NCBI GenBank assembly: GCA_947503925.1 | Contig: CANNFQ010000002.1 | Span: 62,001-126,000 of the forward strand | Origin: an uncultured Paracoccaceae bacterium | Lineage (GTDB): Bacteria; Pseudomonadota; Alphaproteobacteria; Rhodobacterales; Rhodobacteraceae | Length of the DNA: 64,000 nucleotides | Direction of reading: 5' to 3' | Part shown: piece by piece, positions 52,013 to 60,399 of the stretch | How positions within the stretch are numbered: the stretch's first letter is position 1 | Layout: every line of letters begins with the position of its first letter | Notes under the pieces: model-generated | The model's database searches: none | Told to the model about the DNA's origin: nothing | The model's input: the letters and a program-made list of their open reading frames with translations, nothing else | Position numbers and translations under genes: made by a program

Positions 52013-52266
52013 AACGATTTGCCTTGGGCGCGGTGATGCTTTTGGTGGCCTGCGAGGGCGGCGCCAGTCTTGGCGGCGGCGGCGGAAGCTCGGTGCGGGA
52101 ATTCATGGTGATTGGCAACCGGATGACGTTTGAGCAATGCCGCGCCCGTGGTGGGCTGATCATCCGTGACGCCAATACATCGATGATTGCCTGTGATCCA
52201 TCCGTGCGGGGAGAACCCCAGCCGGTTGATGAATTCAACCACCCCAACGCGAAATCCGAAGGCTAG
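52009..52266 (+). CDS. Small lipoprotein, unknown
   Basis: 85 residues. A lipoprotein signal ends in MLLVAC, with Cys15. The remainder has a Gly-rich stretch (GGASLGGGGGSS) and two cysteines (EQCRAR, IACDPS) that may form a disulfide. No family recognised. ATG 52009 overlaps the lipocalin stop by 4 nt, and the next gene starts six bases after its stop, so it is in the carnitine operon. Confidence 0.75.
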   Translation: MKRFALGAVMLLVACEGGASLGGGGGSSVREFMVIGNRMTFEQCRARGGLIIRDANTSMIACDPSVRGEPQPVDEFNHPNAKSEG

Positions 52267-52272
52267 GCCCTG

Positions 52273-53730
52273 ATGCGGCGCGGGACAGCGACCATCATCG
52301 GCGGTGGTGTGATTGGCGGTGGTTGGGCCGCCCGGTTCTTGCTGATGGGGTGGGATGTGCGGGTCTTTGACCCAGACCCAGAAGCGCAGCGCAAAATCGG
52401 TGAGGTGATCGCCAATGCGCGCAGATCACTGCCCGGCCTTTCGGATGTGGCGCTGCCCGCAGAGGGAGCGTTGAGCTTTCATGACACGATGTCCAAAGCC
52501 GTTACCGGTGCGGATTGGATACAGGAAAGCGTGCCTGAACGGTTGGAACTGAAGCGCAAGGTCTATCAGTCATTACAGGAATATAGCGATCCAACCGCGG
52601 TGATCGCCTCATCCACCAGCGGTTTCAAACCATCCGAGTTGCAAGGCTGTGCAACCCGCCCCGGGCAGATTGTGGTCGCGCACCCGTTTAACCCGGTTTA
52701 TCTGTTGCCACTTGTGGAGCTGGTACCGACGGATAAAAACGCCCCGGATATGGTCAGCAAGGCCAAGGATATCCTGACTGCCATTGGCATGTATCCACTA
52801 CATGTGCGTGCCGAGATTGATGCCCATATTGCCGATCGTTTTCTGGAAGCCGTCTGGCGCGAGGCGCTGTGGCTGATCAAGGACGGGATTGCCACGACAG
52901 AGGAAATCGACAACGCGATCCGCTATGGGTTTGGCCTGCGCTGGGCGCAGATGGGCCTGTTTGAAACCTATCGCATTGCGGGTGGCGAAGCTGGTATGCG
53001 CCACTTCATCGAACAGTTTGGTCCCTGTCTTGAATGGCCATGGACCAAGCTGATGGATGTCCCCGAATTGACCGATGCATTGATCGACAAGGTAGCGGAT
53101 CAGTCGGACGCCCAATCGGGCCAATACAGCATCCGCGAACTGGAACGCGCCCGCGATAATAATCTGGTGACCATCCTGCGTGGGCTAAAGGGGCAGGATT
53201 GGGGCGCGGGTGCACTTCTGAATGCGCAGGATGACCGTATCGCTGGACCAGTGGCCCTGCCCGATGACCTGAGTGCGCCGATTGTGACCGTGCACCGTGC
53301 TGTCCCGCTGGATTGGACAGATTACAACGGCCACATGAACGAGGCGAAGTACTTGCAAGCCTTTGGTGATGCCACGGATCGGCTGATGTGGCTGATCGGA
53401 TGTGATGCTGATTACATTGCCAGCGGGTTTAGTTACTTCACCGCCGAGACCCATATCCGCCACTTGGATGAGGTGCGCGCCGGCGCCGTTATTCGTGTTG
53501 AAACACAAGTGCTGCGCGGCGAAGGCAAGAAGCTGCATGTGTTCCATCGGATGTTCGAAGGCGATCGCGCGTTGGCGACGGGCGAACATTTCCTGCTGCA
53601 TGTCAGCCTTGATACCCGCAAGGCCTGTGATCCTGATGACCGTGTTACCGTTCCATTGGCGAAGGTTGCGACTGCCCATGCAGCACTGCCGCGTCCGGAC
53701 GGAGCCGGTGCGGCTGTAGGCGTGCGTTGA
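52273..53730 (+). CDS. Carnitine 3-dehydrogenase fused to betainyl-CoA thioesterase
   Basis: 485 residues. The N-terminal 3-hydroxyacyl-CoA dehydrogenase-like part has the NAD motif GGGVIGGGWAARFLLMGW and the ASSTSGFKPSELQ / HPFNPVYLLPLVEL motifs, with the catalytic His in HPFNP. From about residue 335 it has a hot-dog thioesterase domain (VPLDWTDYNGHMNEAKYLQAFGDATD). This fusion matches described carnitine dehydrogenases that convert L-carnitine to dehydrocarnitine and later hydrolyse betainyl-CoA to betaine. Its place beside BKACE completes the pathway. It overlaps the SDR gene by 4 nt (GTGA). Confidence 0.93.
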   Translation: MRRGTATIIGGGVIGGGWAARFLLMGWDVRVFDPDPEAQRKIGEVIANARRSLPGLSDVALPAEGALSFHDTMSKAVTGADWIQESVPERLELKRKVYQSLQEYSDPTAVIASSTSGFKPSELQGCATRPGQIVVAHPFNPVYLLPLVELVPTDKNAPDMVSKAKDILTAIGMYPLHVRAEIDAHIADRFLEAVWREALWLIKDGIATTEEIDNAIRYGFGLRWAQMGLFETYRIAGGEAGMRHFIEQFGPCLEWPWTKLMDVPELTDALIDKVADQSDAQSGQYSIRELERARDNNLVTILRGLKGQDWGAGALLNAQDDRIAGPVALPDDLSAPIVTVHRAVPLDWTDYNGHMNEAKYLQAFGDATDRLMWLIGCDADYIASGFSYFTAETHIRHLDEVRAGAVIRVETQVLRGEGKKLHVFHRMFEGDRALATGEHFLLHVSLDTRKACDPDDRVTVPLAKVATAHAALPRPDGAGAAVGVR

Positions 53731-54470
53731 GTCGGGTTCTGATTACGGCCGGGGCCTCGGGCATTGGTCGCGCTATGGCCGAGGCGTTTCATGCCGCAGG
53801 CCATCAGGTTTGGACGACAGATATTGTCGCGGATGAGGTCCCATGGCGCAGCAGTCAGGCGGATGCGTCCGATGAGGCTGCGGTCGCCGCAGTTTTCGCC
53901 GATCTGACGGCGGTCTGGGGCGGCGTTGATGTTGTTTGCGCCAATGCGGGGATTGCTGGACCTACCGCGCTGGTGGAGGATGTGACGCTGCCAGATTGGC
54001 AAAAATGCGTTTCGGTGAACCTTGAAGGGGCGTTTCTGGCGGCAAAATATGCCGCACCGCTGTTGAAAGCGCAGGGTGAGGGCGCGCTGATCTTTACCTC
54101 ATCCACGGCGGGCATTTACGGCTATCCCAACCGGGCCCCCTATGCGGCTGCGAAATGGGCCATCATTGGGTTGATGAAGACACTAGCCATGGAGTTGGGC
54201 CCGTATGGCATCCGCGCCAATGCGATCTGCCCCGGTGCTGTCGAAGGACCGCGCATGGAAGGTGTGCTGGAACGCGAAGCCAGCGCCAAGGGGATGACGC
54301 GCGATCAGGTTTACGCCGGTTACGCCGCCGGCACGTCGATGCGCAGCTTCGTGACGGCCAAGGACATCGCCGACATGGCCGTGTTTCTGGGTTCTGATGC
54401 AGCGGGCCGCGTGTCGGGGCAGGTGATTGCTGTGGATGGGCATACGGAGAACCCCGACCCGAAACCCTAA
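53727..54470 (+). CDS. Short-chain dehydrogenase/reductase
   Basis: 247 residues starting at GTG 53727. The NAD(P) motif is TAGASGIGRAMAEAF, the NAG motif is CANAGIAGP, and the catalytic Tyr-Lys pair is YAAAK (after SSTAGIYG). The last gene of the coupled carnitine set. 3-Hydroxybutyrate/acetoacetate oxidoreduction or another carnitine step is a plausible role, but the substrate is not evident from sequence. Confidence 0.88.
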   Translation: MSRVLITAGASGIGRAMAEAFHAAGHQVWTTDIVADEVPWRSSQADASDEAAVAAVFADLTAVWGGVDVVCANAGIAGPTALVEDVTLPDWQKCVSVNLEGAFLAAKYAAPLLKAQGEGALIFTSSTAGIYGYPNRAPYAAAKWAIIGLMKTLAMELGPYGIRANAICPGAVEGPRMEGVLEREASAKGMTRDQVYAGYAAGTSMRSFVTAKDIADMAVFLGSDAAGRVSGQVIAVDGHTENPDPKP

Positions 54471-54540
54471 GCTCTCAAACCCTGTATCGTGCCGAAGATC
54501 GTGCCTCGCCTTTTGCGGGTTTAGGATGCATAGCGGGGCT

Positions 54541-55443
54541 ATGGAACTCTGGATACTTATCACGCTGGGTGCCGCATTTGCACAGACATTGCGCTTCATG
54601 CTGCAAAAGCACCTTAAGACGACGCAACTGTCGACGGCGGGCGCGACGTTTGCCCGGTTCATCTATTCCGCACCTTTGGTGGCTGTGATTGCAATGGTAT
54701 ATGCGCGGCTAAGCGGGCAGGGCGCGCCGGAGATCCCGACCGTTTTCTGGCCCTACATGCTGGCGGGCGGGACGTCGCAGATATTGGCGACCATGTGTGT
54801 GGTCGCGCTTTTCGCCCATCGTAATTTTGCTGTTGGCATCACATTCAAGAAAACCGAGGTGTTGCTGAGCGCGTTATTCGGTTTGTTGATCCTTGGTGAT
54901 GTATTCACCTGGCCTGCAATTATGGCCATTTGCGTTGGTTTTGCTGGTGTCTTGTTGCTTGCCGACAATCCCGCAGGTGATGGCCCGTGGCGCAAGCGTA
55001 TCTTTAACAAAGCGACCGCATTGGGATTAGGGGCCGGTATCCTGTTCGGGATTTCGGGCAATGGTTATCGGGGTGCATCGCTTTCGCTGGCGGAGGGCGA
55101 CGTGTTCTATCGCGCGATCATTACGCTGGCTTGTGTCACCGCTTTCCAGACCGTTGCAATGGCGGCTTGGTTGGTTTGGCGCGAGCGGGGCGAAATCACG
55201 CGGGTTTTGCGTGTTTGGCGGGTTGCTGGGTTGGTGGGTTTGACGAGCATGGCAGGGTCAATCTGCTGGTTCACCGCCTTCACGTTGCAGAACGCGGCCT
55301 ATGTGAATGCGGTTGGTCAGATCGAGCTTTTGTTTTCATTGATTATCGGGGCGTTTGTTTTTGGTGAAAAGGTCACCGCCCGCGAATGGCAGGGCCTGTT
55401 GTTGTTGACGGGCAGCATCGTGATGCTGGTTCTTGTCACCTAA
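54541..55443 (+). CDS. EamA/DMT-family transporter
   Basis: 300 residues with about ten membrane segments in two EamA halves (residues about 5-140 and 155-298). The start ATG 54541 is where the membrane protein begins (MELWILITLGAAFAQTLRF); the open frame upstream to 54427 is not family-like. The second half has the WFTAFTLQNAAYVNAVGQIELLFSLIIGAFVFGEK signature. The substrate is unknown; proximity to the carnitine genes is suggestive only. The stop interlocks with NUDIX in CTAA. Confidence 0.87.
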   Translation: MELWILITLGAAFAQTLRFMLQKHLKTTQLSTAGATFARFIYSAPLVAVIAMVYARLSGQGAPEIPTVFWPYMLAGGTSQILATMCVVALFAHRNFAVGITFKKTEVLLSALFGLLILGDVFTWPAIMAICVGFAGVLLLADNPAGDGPWRKRIFNKATALGLGAGILFGISGNGYRGASLSLAEGDVFYRAIITLACVTAFQTVAMAAWLVWRERGEITRVLRVWRVAGLVGLTSMAGSICWFTAFTLQNAAYVNAVGQIELLFSLIIGAFVFGEKVTAREWQGLLLLTGSIVMLVLVT

Positions 55444-56117
55444 AGCAACGGCCCGCCGCCCAGACGGGCGATCAGATGCGCCTCATCATCATTGCGGAAA
55501 AACGGTACGCTGGAAGGTGGGTCCTCGCGTTTGATACGGGTCATCAATTCGGCCAGCACCACCTCTGTGATGAAGGGCAGATCGAAGGACCGAGCGTCGG
55601 CCAAGGGCACCCATTGCAGGAAGGAGAGTTCATCCTCTGCGTTTGAGAAGTCATCGGCATCCGTCGTCAGACTGCTGGCATGCGCAAGAAAGAAGCGTGC
55701 ATCAAAACGACGGGGGCGCCCCTTGGGCGTCACGGCCCGGAAGAAGAACTCTAGCGCTGCCCCGTTTGGTTTGTTGCCCGTGCGCGCGAAACCGCGCCAG
55801 CCGCGGGGTGGGTGGGTCCATGCGCCGGGCGCGCCAATGATCTGACCGGTTTCTTCCCATAACTCCCGAATGGCGGCGGCAGCCAGCGCTTCGGGGCTAA
55901 GCATGCTTTCCTCTGCCAAACGGCTGGTGTTGAGTTCATCCAGCGGAATGACCGGGACCTGGGCATCGTTGTCGTCTACAGCGCCACCGGGAAACACGAA
56001 TTTGCCGGGCATGAAGGCTGCATCCCGCCCGCGCTGGCCCATCAGGACGGATGGGTTTGTGTCGGCATCCCGCAACACGATGATTGTGGCCGCGTCGCGG
56101 ATCTGTGTCTTGTCCAT
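55440..56117 (-). CDS. NUDIX hydrolase
   Basis: 225 residues. The NUDIX box core is AIRELWEETGQIIG (REUxEExGU) near residue 90, preceded by a long insertion after FVFPGGAVDD. The start is MDKTQIRDAATIIVLRD. It should cleave a nucleoside diphosphate linked to another moiety; the extended form resembles ADP-ribose or CoA-type members, but the substrate is unknown. It is followed, on the same strand upstream, by the DUF983 gene (18-base gap). Confidence 0.9.
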   Translation of the reverse strand: MDKTQIRDAATIIVLRDADTNPSVLMGQRGRDAAFMPGKFVFPGGAVDDNDAQVPVIPLDELNTSRLAEESMLSPEALAAAAIRELWEETGQIIGAPGAWTHPPRGWRGFARTGNKPNGAALEFFFRAVTPKGRPRRFDARFFLAHASSLTTDADDFSNAEDELSFLQWVPLADARSFDLPFITEVVLAELMTRIKREDPPSSVPFFRNDDEAHLIARLGGGPLL

Positions 56118-56135
56118 GTCTTTCCCTTTGTCGGG

Positions 56136-56525
56136 TCAGACAGATCGTCCGAACCCATGCATGCGCTTGGCCCACTGGATGCCCACAACCATCCCTTTGA
56201 GCCTTGGCAGAAGGTAAAGCGATAACCCGACCGCGCCAATAGCCAAGATTACGCCCATGACAAGCGGATCAGGCCGGAACTGAACCCACATGAAATGCAT
56301 GCCAAAACCAAGGATATGCGCAACCAGCAGTATTGTCAGATACGCTGGCCCATCATCAGCTCGGTGATGCGACAGTTCTTCCTGACAGACAGGGCATTGG
56401 TCGACCACTTTCAAATACCCTGTGAACATGGCCCCTTCGCCGCAATTGGGGCAGCGGCGGCGCAGTCCGTTCCAGATCGCGGGTTTTATGGGTCGTTCTG
56501 TAGGCTGGGTTTCTGCGTGCGACAT
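56136..56525 (-). CDS. DUF983 zinc-ribbon membrane protein
   Basis: 129 residues. The N-terminal zinc ribbon has CPNCGEGAMF and CPVCQEEL, followed by two membrane segments (ILLVAHILGFGMHFMW and MGVILAIGAVGLSLYLLP). This is the DUF983 architecture. The role is unknown. The open frame extends to 57089, but no ribosome-binding site or conserved sequence supports this; ATG 56525 is the family start (MSHAETQPTERP). Confidence 0.85.
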   Translation of the reverse strand: MSHAETQPTERPIKPAIWNGLRRRCPNCGEGAMFTGYLKVVDQCPVCQEELSHHRADDGPAYLTILLVAHILGFGMHFMWVQFRPDPLVMGVILAIGAVGLSLYLLPRLKGMVVGIQWAKRMHGFGRSV

Positions 56526-56713
56526 TGGGATGCTCCACTTTATTGGATCATCACATGGCGCATCAATGGTGATTTTGGAAGAGGTTGTGCCGTCATGCGG
56601 CGCCTTGTCACAATTTTTTCGCCGAGGTCGCGACGGAAATGATGCCCCCCCGCGTTCAAGAATGGTCAGCGGCGCAGATGGTCGCGGCGTGAACCAAGAA
56701 ACAGGAAAATGAT

Positions 56714-57166
56714 ATGACAACGAAATTCTTGATGGTGGTGGTGATGGCAGGCAGCACAATGGTGGCTGGCGCAGCACAGGCCCAAGCGCGTGGTGATCGG
56801 CCGGATTTTGCCACTCTGGATGCCAATGGTGACGGCACGGTGACGCAACAAGAGCTTGTGGCTCATCGTGAGGCCCGCTTTGCAGAGAGTGATACCAATG
56901 GCGATGGCGCATTGTCGATTGAAGAACTGACTGCAGCTTCCCGCGAGAAGGCGGCAGAGCGGGCGGCGCGTATGCTGGAACAGCGTGATGCGAATGGTGA
57001 CGGCCTTTTGCAGCAGGCCGAATTGGCACCGGGAAGTGACCGGATGGAACGCATGTTTGACCGGATCGATGCCAATGATGATGGCGCAATCAGCGCCGAA
57101 GAGTTCGAGGAAATCAAAGAACGTCGTGGCAGAGACCGTGGCCATGGTCGCCGTGATCGTGGATAA
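56714..57166 (+). CDS. Exported EF-hand calcium-binding protein
   Basis: 150 residues. The signal peptide ends near GAAQAQ at residue 24. Four EF-hand-like loops are seen: LDANGDGTVTQQEL, SDTNGDGALSIEEL, RDANGDGLLQQAEL and IDANDDGAISAEEF. Two short helical linkers are rich in Ala, Arg and Glu. The C-terminus is a basic Arg/Gly tail. It lies 74 bases before an ECF sigma gene on the same strand and could sense calcium or another metal in the periplasm. Confidence 0.93.
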   Translation: MTTKFLMVVVMAGSTMVAGAAQAQARGDRPDFATLDANGDGTVTQQELVAHREARFAESDTNGDGALSIEELTAASREKAAERAARMLEQRDANGDGLLQQAELAPGSDRMERMFDRIDANDDGAISAEEFEEIKERRGRDRGHGRRDRG

Positions 57167-57240
57167 CTGGTGCACCGGCGGGGGCAGTTTATGTCCCTGC
57201 CGATTGCCTTGGCCGCAGCACCTGATTAGCAAAGCGATAG

Positions 57241-57828
57241 ATGAGCATTGCACCCGACCCAGATGCGGGAATACCCGACGAGGCGCTATTGATCGCCTTC
57301 GCCAATGGTGATGCGCAGGCCGCACGGTCTTTGGCGGCGCGGCTGTTGCCGCGTGTGCTGGCGCAGGCGACCCGTATGTTGTTTGACCGGGCAGAGGCCG
57401 AAGATGTGGCGCAGGACGCTATGATGCGCCTTTGGAAAGTCGCACCGGATTGGCGGCAGGATGAAGCGCAGGTCAGCACATGGCTTTACCGGGTTGTGGC
57501 GAACTTGTGTACCGACAGGCTGCGCAAGCGCCGCGGTGGCGTGCCGCTTGATCAGGTCGCCGAACCGGCGGACGATGCGCCGAGCGTGGCCGCCCAAATG
57601 CAGACGGCGGCCCGGATGCGTGCCCTGTCAGACGGGTTGGCGCAACTGCCCGAGCGGCAGGCGCAAGCCGTTTCGCTGCGCCATCTTGAGGGGCTGTCCA
57701 ACCCCGAGATTGCGCAAATCATGGACATCAGTGTGCGGTCAGTGGAAAGTCTGACGGCACGCGGAAAACGTGCGCTTGCCGATATCATGGCGGGCCGCAG
57801 GGCAGAGCTGGGGTATGAAGATGACTGA
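57241..57828 (+). CDS. ECF-type RNA polymerase sigma factor
   Basis: 195 residues. Region 2 is AQATRMLFDRAEAEDVAQDAMMRLWK with RVVANLCTDRLRKRR, and region 4 is LPERQAQAVSLRHLEGLSNPEIAQIMDISVRSVESLTARGKRAL. It is not EcfG-like and appears to be controlled by the membrane proteins encoded next to it. The stop overlaps the following start by 8 nt. The regulon cannot be deduced here. Confidence 0.93.
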   Translation: MSIAPDPDAGIPDEALLIAFANGDAQAARSLAARLLPRVLAQATRMLFDRAEAEDVAQDAMMRLWKVAPDWRQDEAQVSTWLYRVVANLCTDRLRKRRGGVPLDQVAEPADDAPSVAAQMQTAARMRALSDGLAQLPERQAQAVSLRHLEGLSNPEIAQIMDISVRSVESLTARGKRALADIMAGRRAELGYEDD

Positions 57829-58165
57829 CCCAAATGATGATATGTTGGATGGTCTTTTTGCGCAAGCACGCGAGATTGCGCCACCTGTCAGCGATAGGCT
57901 GATGGATCGTGTTCTGGTTGATGCTGTCCCCCCGCAACGCCACAATGCCGCGCGCCCGGGGTTCTGGTCTGGCCTGTTGGATGTGGTTGGCGGTTGGTCC
58001 GCGATTGGCGGTCTGGTCACAGCCATGCTTGCCGGGTTCTGGATTGGGGTTGCACCACCATCGGCGGTTACGGACTTCACCGCTGGATTGTTGGGCGATA
58101 CGGTGACCGTGCATCTTGGCAGCGCCAGCGGTTTGGCAGATTTCGGAGGGTTGGAAGATGGCTGA
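57821..58165 (+). CDS. Small membrane protein, putative anti-sigma factor
   Basis: 114 residues from ATG 57821, or 116 from ATG 57815. The N-terminal 50 residues are cytoplasmic and acidic (DDMLDGLFAQAREIAPPVSDRLMDRVL), followed by one membrane segment (SAIGGLVTAMLAGFWIGVA) and a short periplasmic tail. This topology, and the overlap with both the sigma gene before it and the periplasmic sensor gene after it (8 nt), suggest an anti-sigma role. No zinc-binding HxxxCxxC motif is visible. Confidence 0.78.
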   Translation: MTDPNDDMLDGLFAQAREIAPPVSDRLMDRVLVDAVPPQRHNAARPGFWSGLLDVVGGWSAIGGLVTAMLAGFWIGVAPPSAVTDFTAGLLGDTVTVHLGSASGLADFGGLEDG

Positions 58166-58643
58166 CGCCGCAGGACGCGAACCAACGCGAGGTTGGCGGA
58201 TCATATTGATCCTGTCACTGGCGTTGAACTTCATCGTGATTGGTATCGTGGCAGGTGCGGCCCTGTCCGGCCGATGGGGTAAAGGGCCACCAAGATCTTT
58301 CGAACTGGGGCCCGGGCCGATGGCGCGTGCCCTTGAAACAGAGGATCGTCGTGCCATTGGACGCGCGCTGCGCCGTGACGGTGATGTGCAGCGCATGGAT
58401 ATGCGTGGACCGTTTACGCAGATTATATCCAGCCTGAAGCAAGAACCGTTTGACCCCGCAACATTGCGTGATCTGATGGCGGTGCAGGCAGAGCGTTTCC
58501 AGGCTTTGCAGGTAAAATCAAGCGAAGCGCTGGTAGAACGGATTGTCGCCATGACGCCAGAGCAGCGCGCAGCATTCGCGGATCGATTAGAGGATGAAAT
58601 GCGCCGCCCGCGCGGGTTCCGCGATGGTCGCTCAGGCGGCTGA
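58158..58643 (+). CDS. Periplasmic heavy-metal sensor (CpxP/Spy-like)
   Basis: 161 residues. One N-terminal membrane anchor (WRIILILSLALNFIVIGIVAGAALS), followed by a helical domain with ALRRDGDVQRMDMRG and MTPEQRAAFADRLEDEMRR, typical of Spy/CpxP LTxxQ-like helical repeats. It should sense metal or misfolded protein in the periplasm and report to the sigma/anti-sigma pair. ATG 58158 overlaps the preceding stop by 8 nt. The 3' end overlaps the convergent diguanylate cyclase gene by 12 nt. Confidence 0.88.
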   Translation: MADAAGREPTRGWRIILILSLALNFIVIGIVAGAALSGRWGKGPPRSFELGPGPMARALETEDRRAIGRALRRDGDVQRMDMRGPFTQIISSLKQEPFDPATLRDLMAVQAERFQALQVKSSEALVERIVAMTPEQRAAFADRLEDEMRRPRGFRDGRSGG

Positions 58644-60023
58644 CTTGCTCATCGCGACCTGATTGCGCCCGGCGGATTTTGCCGCATAAAGAGCGGCATC
58701 AGCCTGATCACAGATCTTGTTAAGGTGCCGTGTTTCGATGTCGTGCCGCCCGCTTGTTGCGACGCCAACCGACGCAGTGACCTTTAGCTTCTGGCCGCCA
58801 TTTCCCAGATCAAAGGGCCGTTCATTCACCAAACGGCGCAACCGATCTGCTGCTAGATGCGCTTGCGCTGCACTGGTGCGCGGCATGGCCACCAAGAATT
58901 CTTCGCCCCCGACGCGGGCGACAAGATCGATGGCGCGCAGGTTTTCGCGCAAACGATCCGCCAATTGCACAAGCACCTGATCGCCAGCGGCGTGGCCATG
59001 CGTGTCATTAACCTGTTTGAAGTGGTCGATATCCAGCATCATCACAGCCAGTTCCCGACCAGAGCCGCGCGACTGTTCGGCCAGCCGGGTTAGATGGGCC
59101 TGCACATAGCGCCGGTTGTAAAGCCCGGTCAGCGGATCGGTCACGGCGGCATGCAAGCCGTTGCGCACCGTGTCGCGCAGCCGGTCATGTAGCAGTTTGC
59201 GCCGAATCAGCGCCTTCGCGCGCAAGGTCAATTCGCCTTCCGATGTGCCGCTGGTCACAATGTCATCTGCACCCAGATCAAGGAACATCGCCGCCATTTC
59301 GGGTTCGCTATGGGGCACGACAATCAACTGAGTTGAAAGCCGGGTTTCGGAACGTGAACGCAAGTCTGAAACCAGGCGATAAAGCGCCTTGCGATCACAA
59401 TCGGGGTGTGCGCCATCGATGACAAAAAGGTCGGGCACGGGGGTGACAGCGGTTTGCTTAAGCACGCAATTTGAGGCCAGTGCCCGGACAGGCTGACCCA
59501 AACCATCAAGCAGCATCTGGTTCAATGTGGCGTCGCAGGTATCTTCGTGTGAAATCAACGCCACATGCGCCGCTGTTTCAAAGGGCGCGTTTGCTTCTTC
59601 AAAGCCCAATGCGCGGCTGGTGCTGTCGCGCAAGATGATCTCCTGACTGGCGCTGCGGACGCGCAACAGGCTGCGAATACGGGCCAGCAGCAGCGTATCA
59701 TTCATTGGGTTGGGCAACACATCGTCAGCGCCAACATCCAAGGCCGCGAAACGAGCCTTAGATGTGTCAGCAACGCCCACAGCAATGACAGCGATATTCG
59801 ATGTTTCCGGGTCATTTTTCAGGACCCGACAAAAGTCGTGCCGATCTTCCACAGGGTCGGATAGGTTAATCAAGATAAGGTCGGGGCGGTTGGTGGAAAT
59901 GATGGCTTCAGCCTCGATCCGACTGGAACATGCATCGACACTGAACTGCGCCGCCAACATTTTTACTTTCAACACAATGCGGTTTGTAGCAACGGTATCA
60001 ATGATCAAGATTCGGCCGGACAT
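58632..60023 (-). CDS. PleD-like diguanylate cyclase with a degenerate first receiver
   Basis: 463 residues: two receiver-like domains (about 4-120 and 150-270) and a C-terminal GGDEF domain (about 300-455). The active-site motif is GGEEF in RVGGEEFLVA, and the inhibitory RxxD (RAID) lies five residues before it, so c-di-GMP synthesis and product inhibition are both expected. In the first receiver the residue equal to PleD Asp53 is Asn53 (LILIN). One of the two acidic pocket residues is Thr10. The second receiver retains FVID. The name pleD is not used because the phosphoacceptor is missing. Confidence 0.93.
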   Translation of the reverse strand: MSGRILIIDTVATNRIVLKVKMLAAQFSVDACSSRIEAEAIISTNRPDLILINLSDPVEDRHDFCRVLKNDPETSNIAVIAVGVADTSKARFAALDVGADDVLPNPMNDTLLLARIRSLLRVRSASQEIILRDSTSRALGFEEANAPFETAAHVALISHEDTCDATLNQMLLDGLGQPVRALASNCVLKQTAVTPVPDLFVIDGAHPDCDRKALYRLVSDLRSRSETRLSTQLIVVPHSEPEMAAMFLDLGADDIVTSGTSEGELTLRAKALIRRKLLHDRLRDTVRNGLHAAVTDPLTGLYNRRYVQAHLTRLAEQSRGSGRELAVMMLDIDHFKQVNDTHGHAAGDQVLVQLADRLRENLRAIDLVARVGGEEFLVAMPRTSAAQAHLAADRLRRLVNERPFDLGNGGQKLKVTASVGVATSGRHDIETRHLNKICDQADAALYAAKSAGRNQVAMSKSAA

Positions 60024-60120
60024 TTCTGTATCCTCTGGAAGTCATATCCACGTTTCGTGGTAAGCTCCAATTTCTGTCCGAATGGTTAAGAAACAGTTTC
60101 TGTTGATGTAAGGAATTTTA

Positions 60121-60399
60121 ATGAACCGTGACGTTGCGCAGACAATCGCCTATCAAGCTTTGGCTTGGTTGGCGGGCAATGATGAGCTTTGCCCCGTTTT
60201 CCTTGGGGCGAGTGGCGGGGCGGCTGAAGATCTGCATCAAAGCGCGACTGACCCGGCCTTTCTGGCCTCTGTTCTGGAGTTCATCACCATGGATGATGCA
60301 TGGGTGATCGCCTTCTGCGATTCTGCCAACCTTGCCTATGATCAGCCTTTGCAGGCCCGTTATGCATTGCCGGGTGCGGAGAATGTACAATGGACTTGA
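60121..60399 (+). CDS. DUF3572 protein
   Basis: 92 residues, all-helical. The pattern AYQALAWLAGNDELCPVFLGASG near the N-terminus and LEFITMDDAWVIAFCD are family features of DUF3572, found in alphaproteobacteria, often next to pleD. The role is unknown. It diverges from the cyclase gene across 97 bases. It overlaps the HAD gene by 10 nt. Confidence 0.87.
   Translation: MNRDVAQTIAYQALAWLAGNDELCPVFLGASGGAAEDLHQSATDPAFLASVLEFITMDDAWVIAFCDSANLAYDQPLQARYALPGAENVQWT

Noticed and set aside
56604..56630. Terminator-like TTGTG...CACAATTTTTT upstream of the EF-hand gene
   Set aside because: The 5-bp outer stem is short with a 20-base interior, and the position does not follow a plus-strand gene.
56136..57089. 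317-codon frame around DUF983
   Set aside because: Only the last 129 residues match DUF983; the upstream part is antisense to the EF-hand gene and lacks a ribosome-binding site, so the short form was annotated.
57821..58165. Zinc-binding anti-sigma (ZAS) protein
   Set aside because: No HxxxCxxC motif is visible, so only a generic anti-sigma role is proposed.
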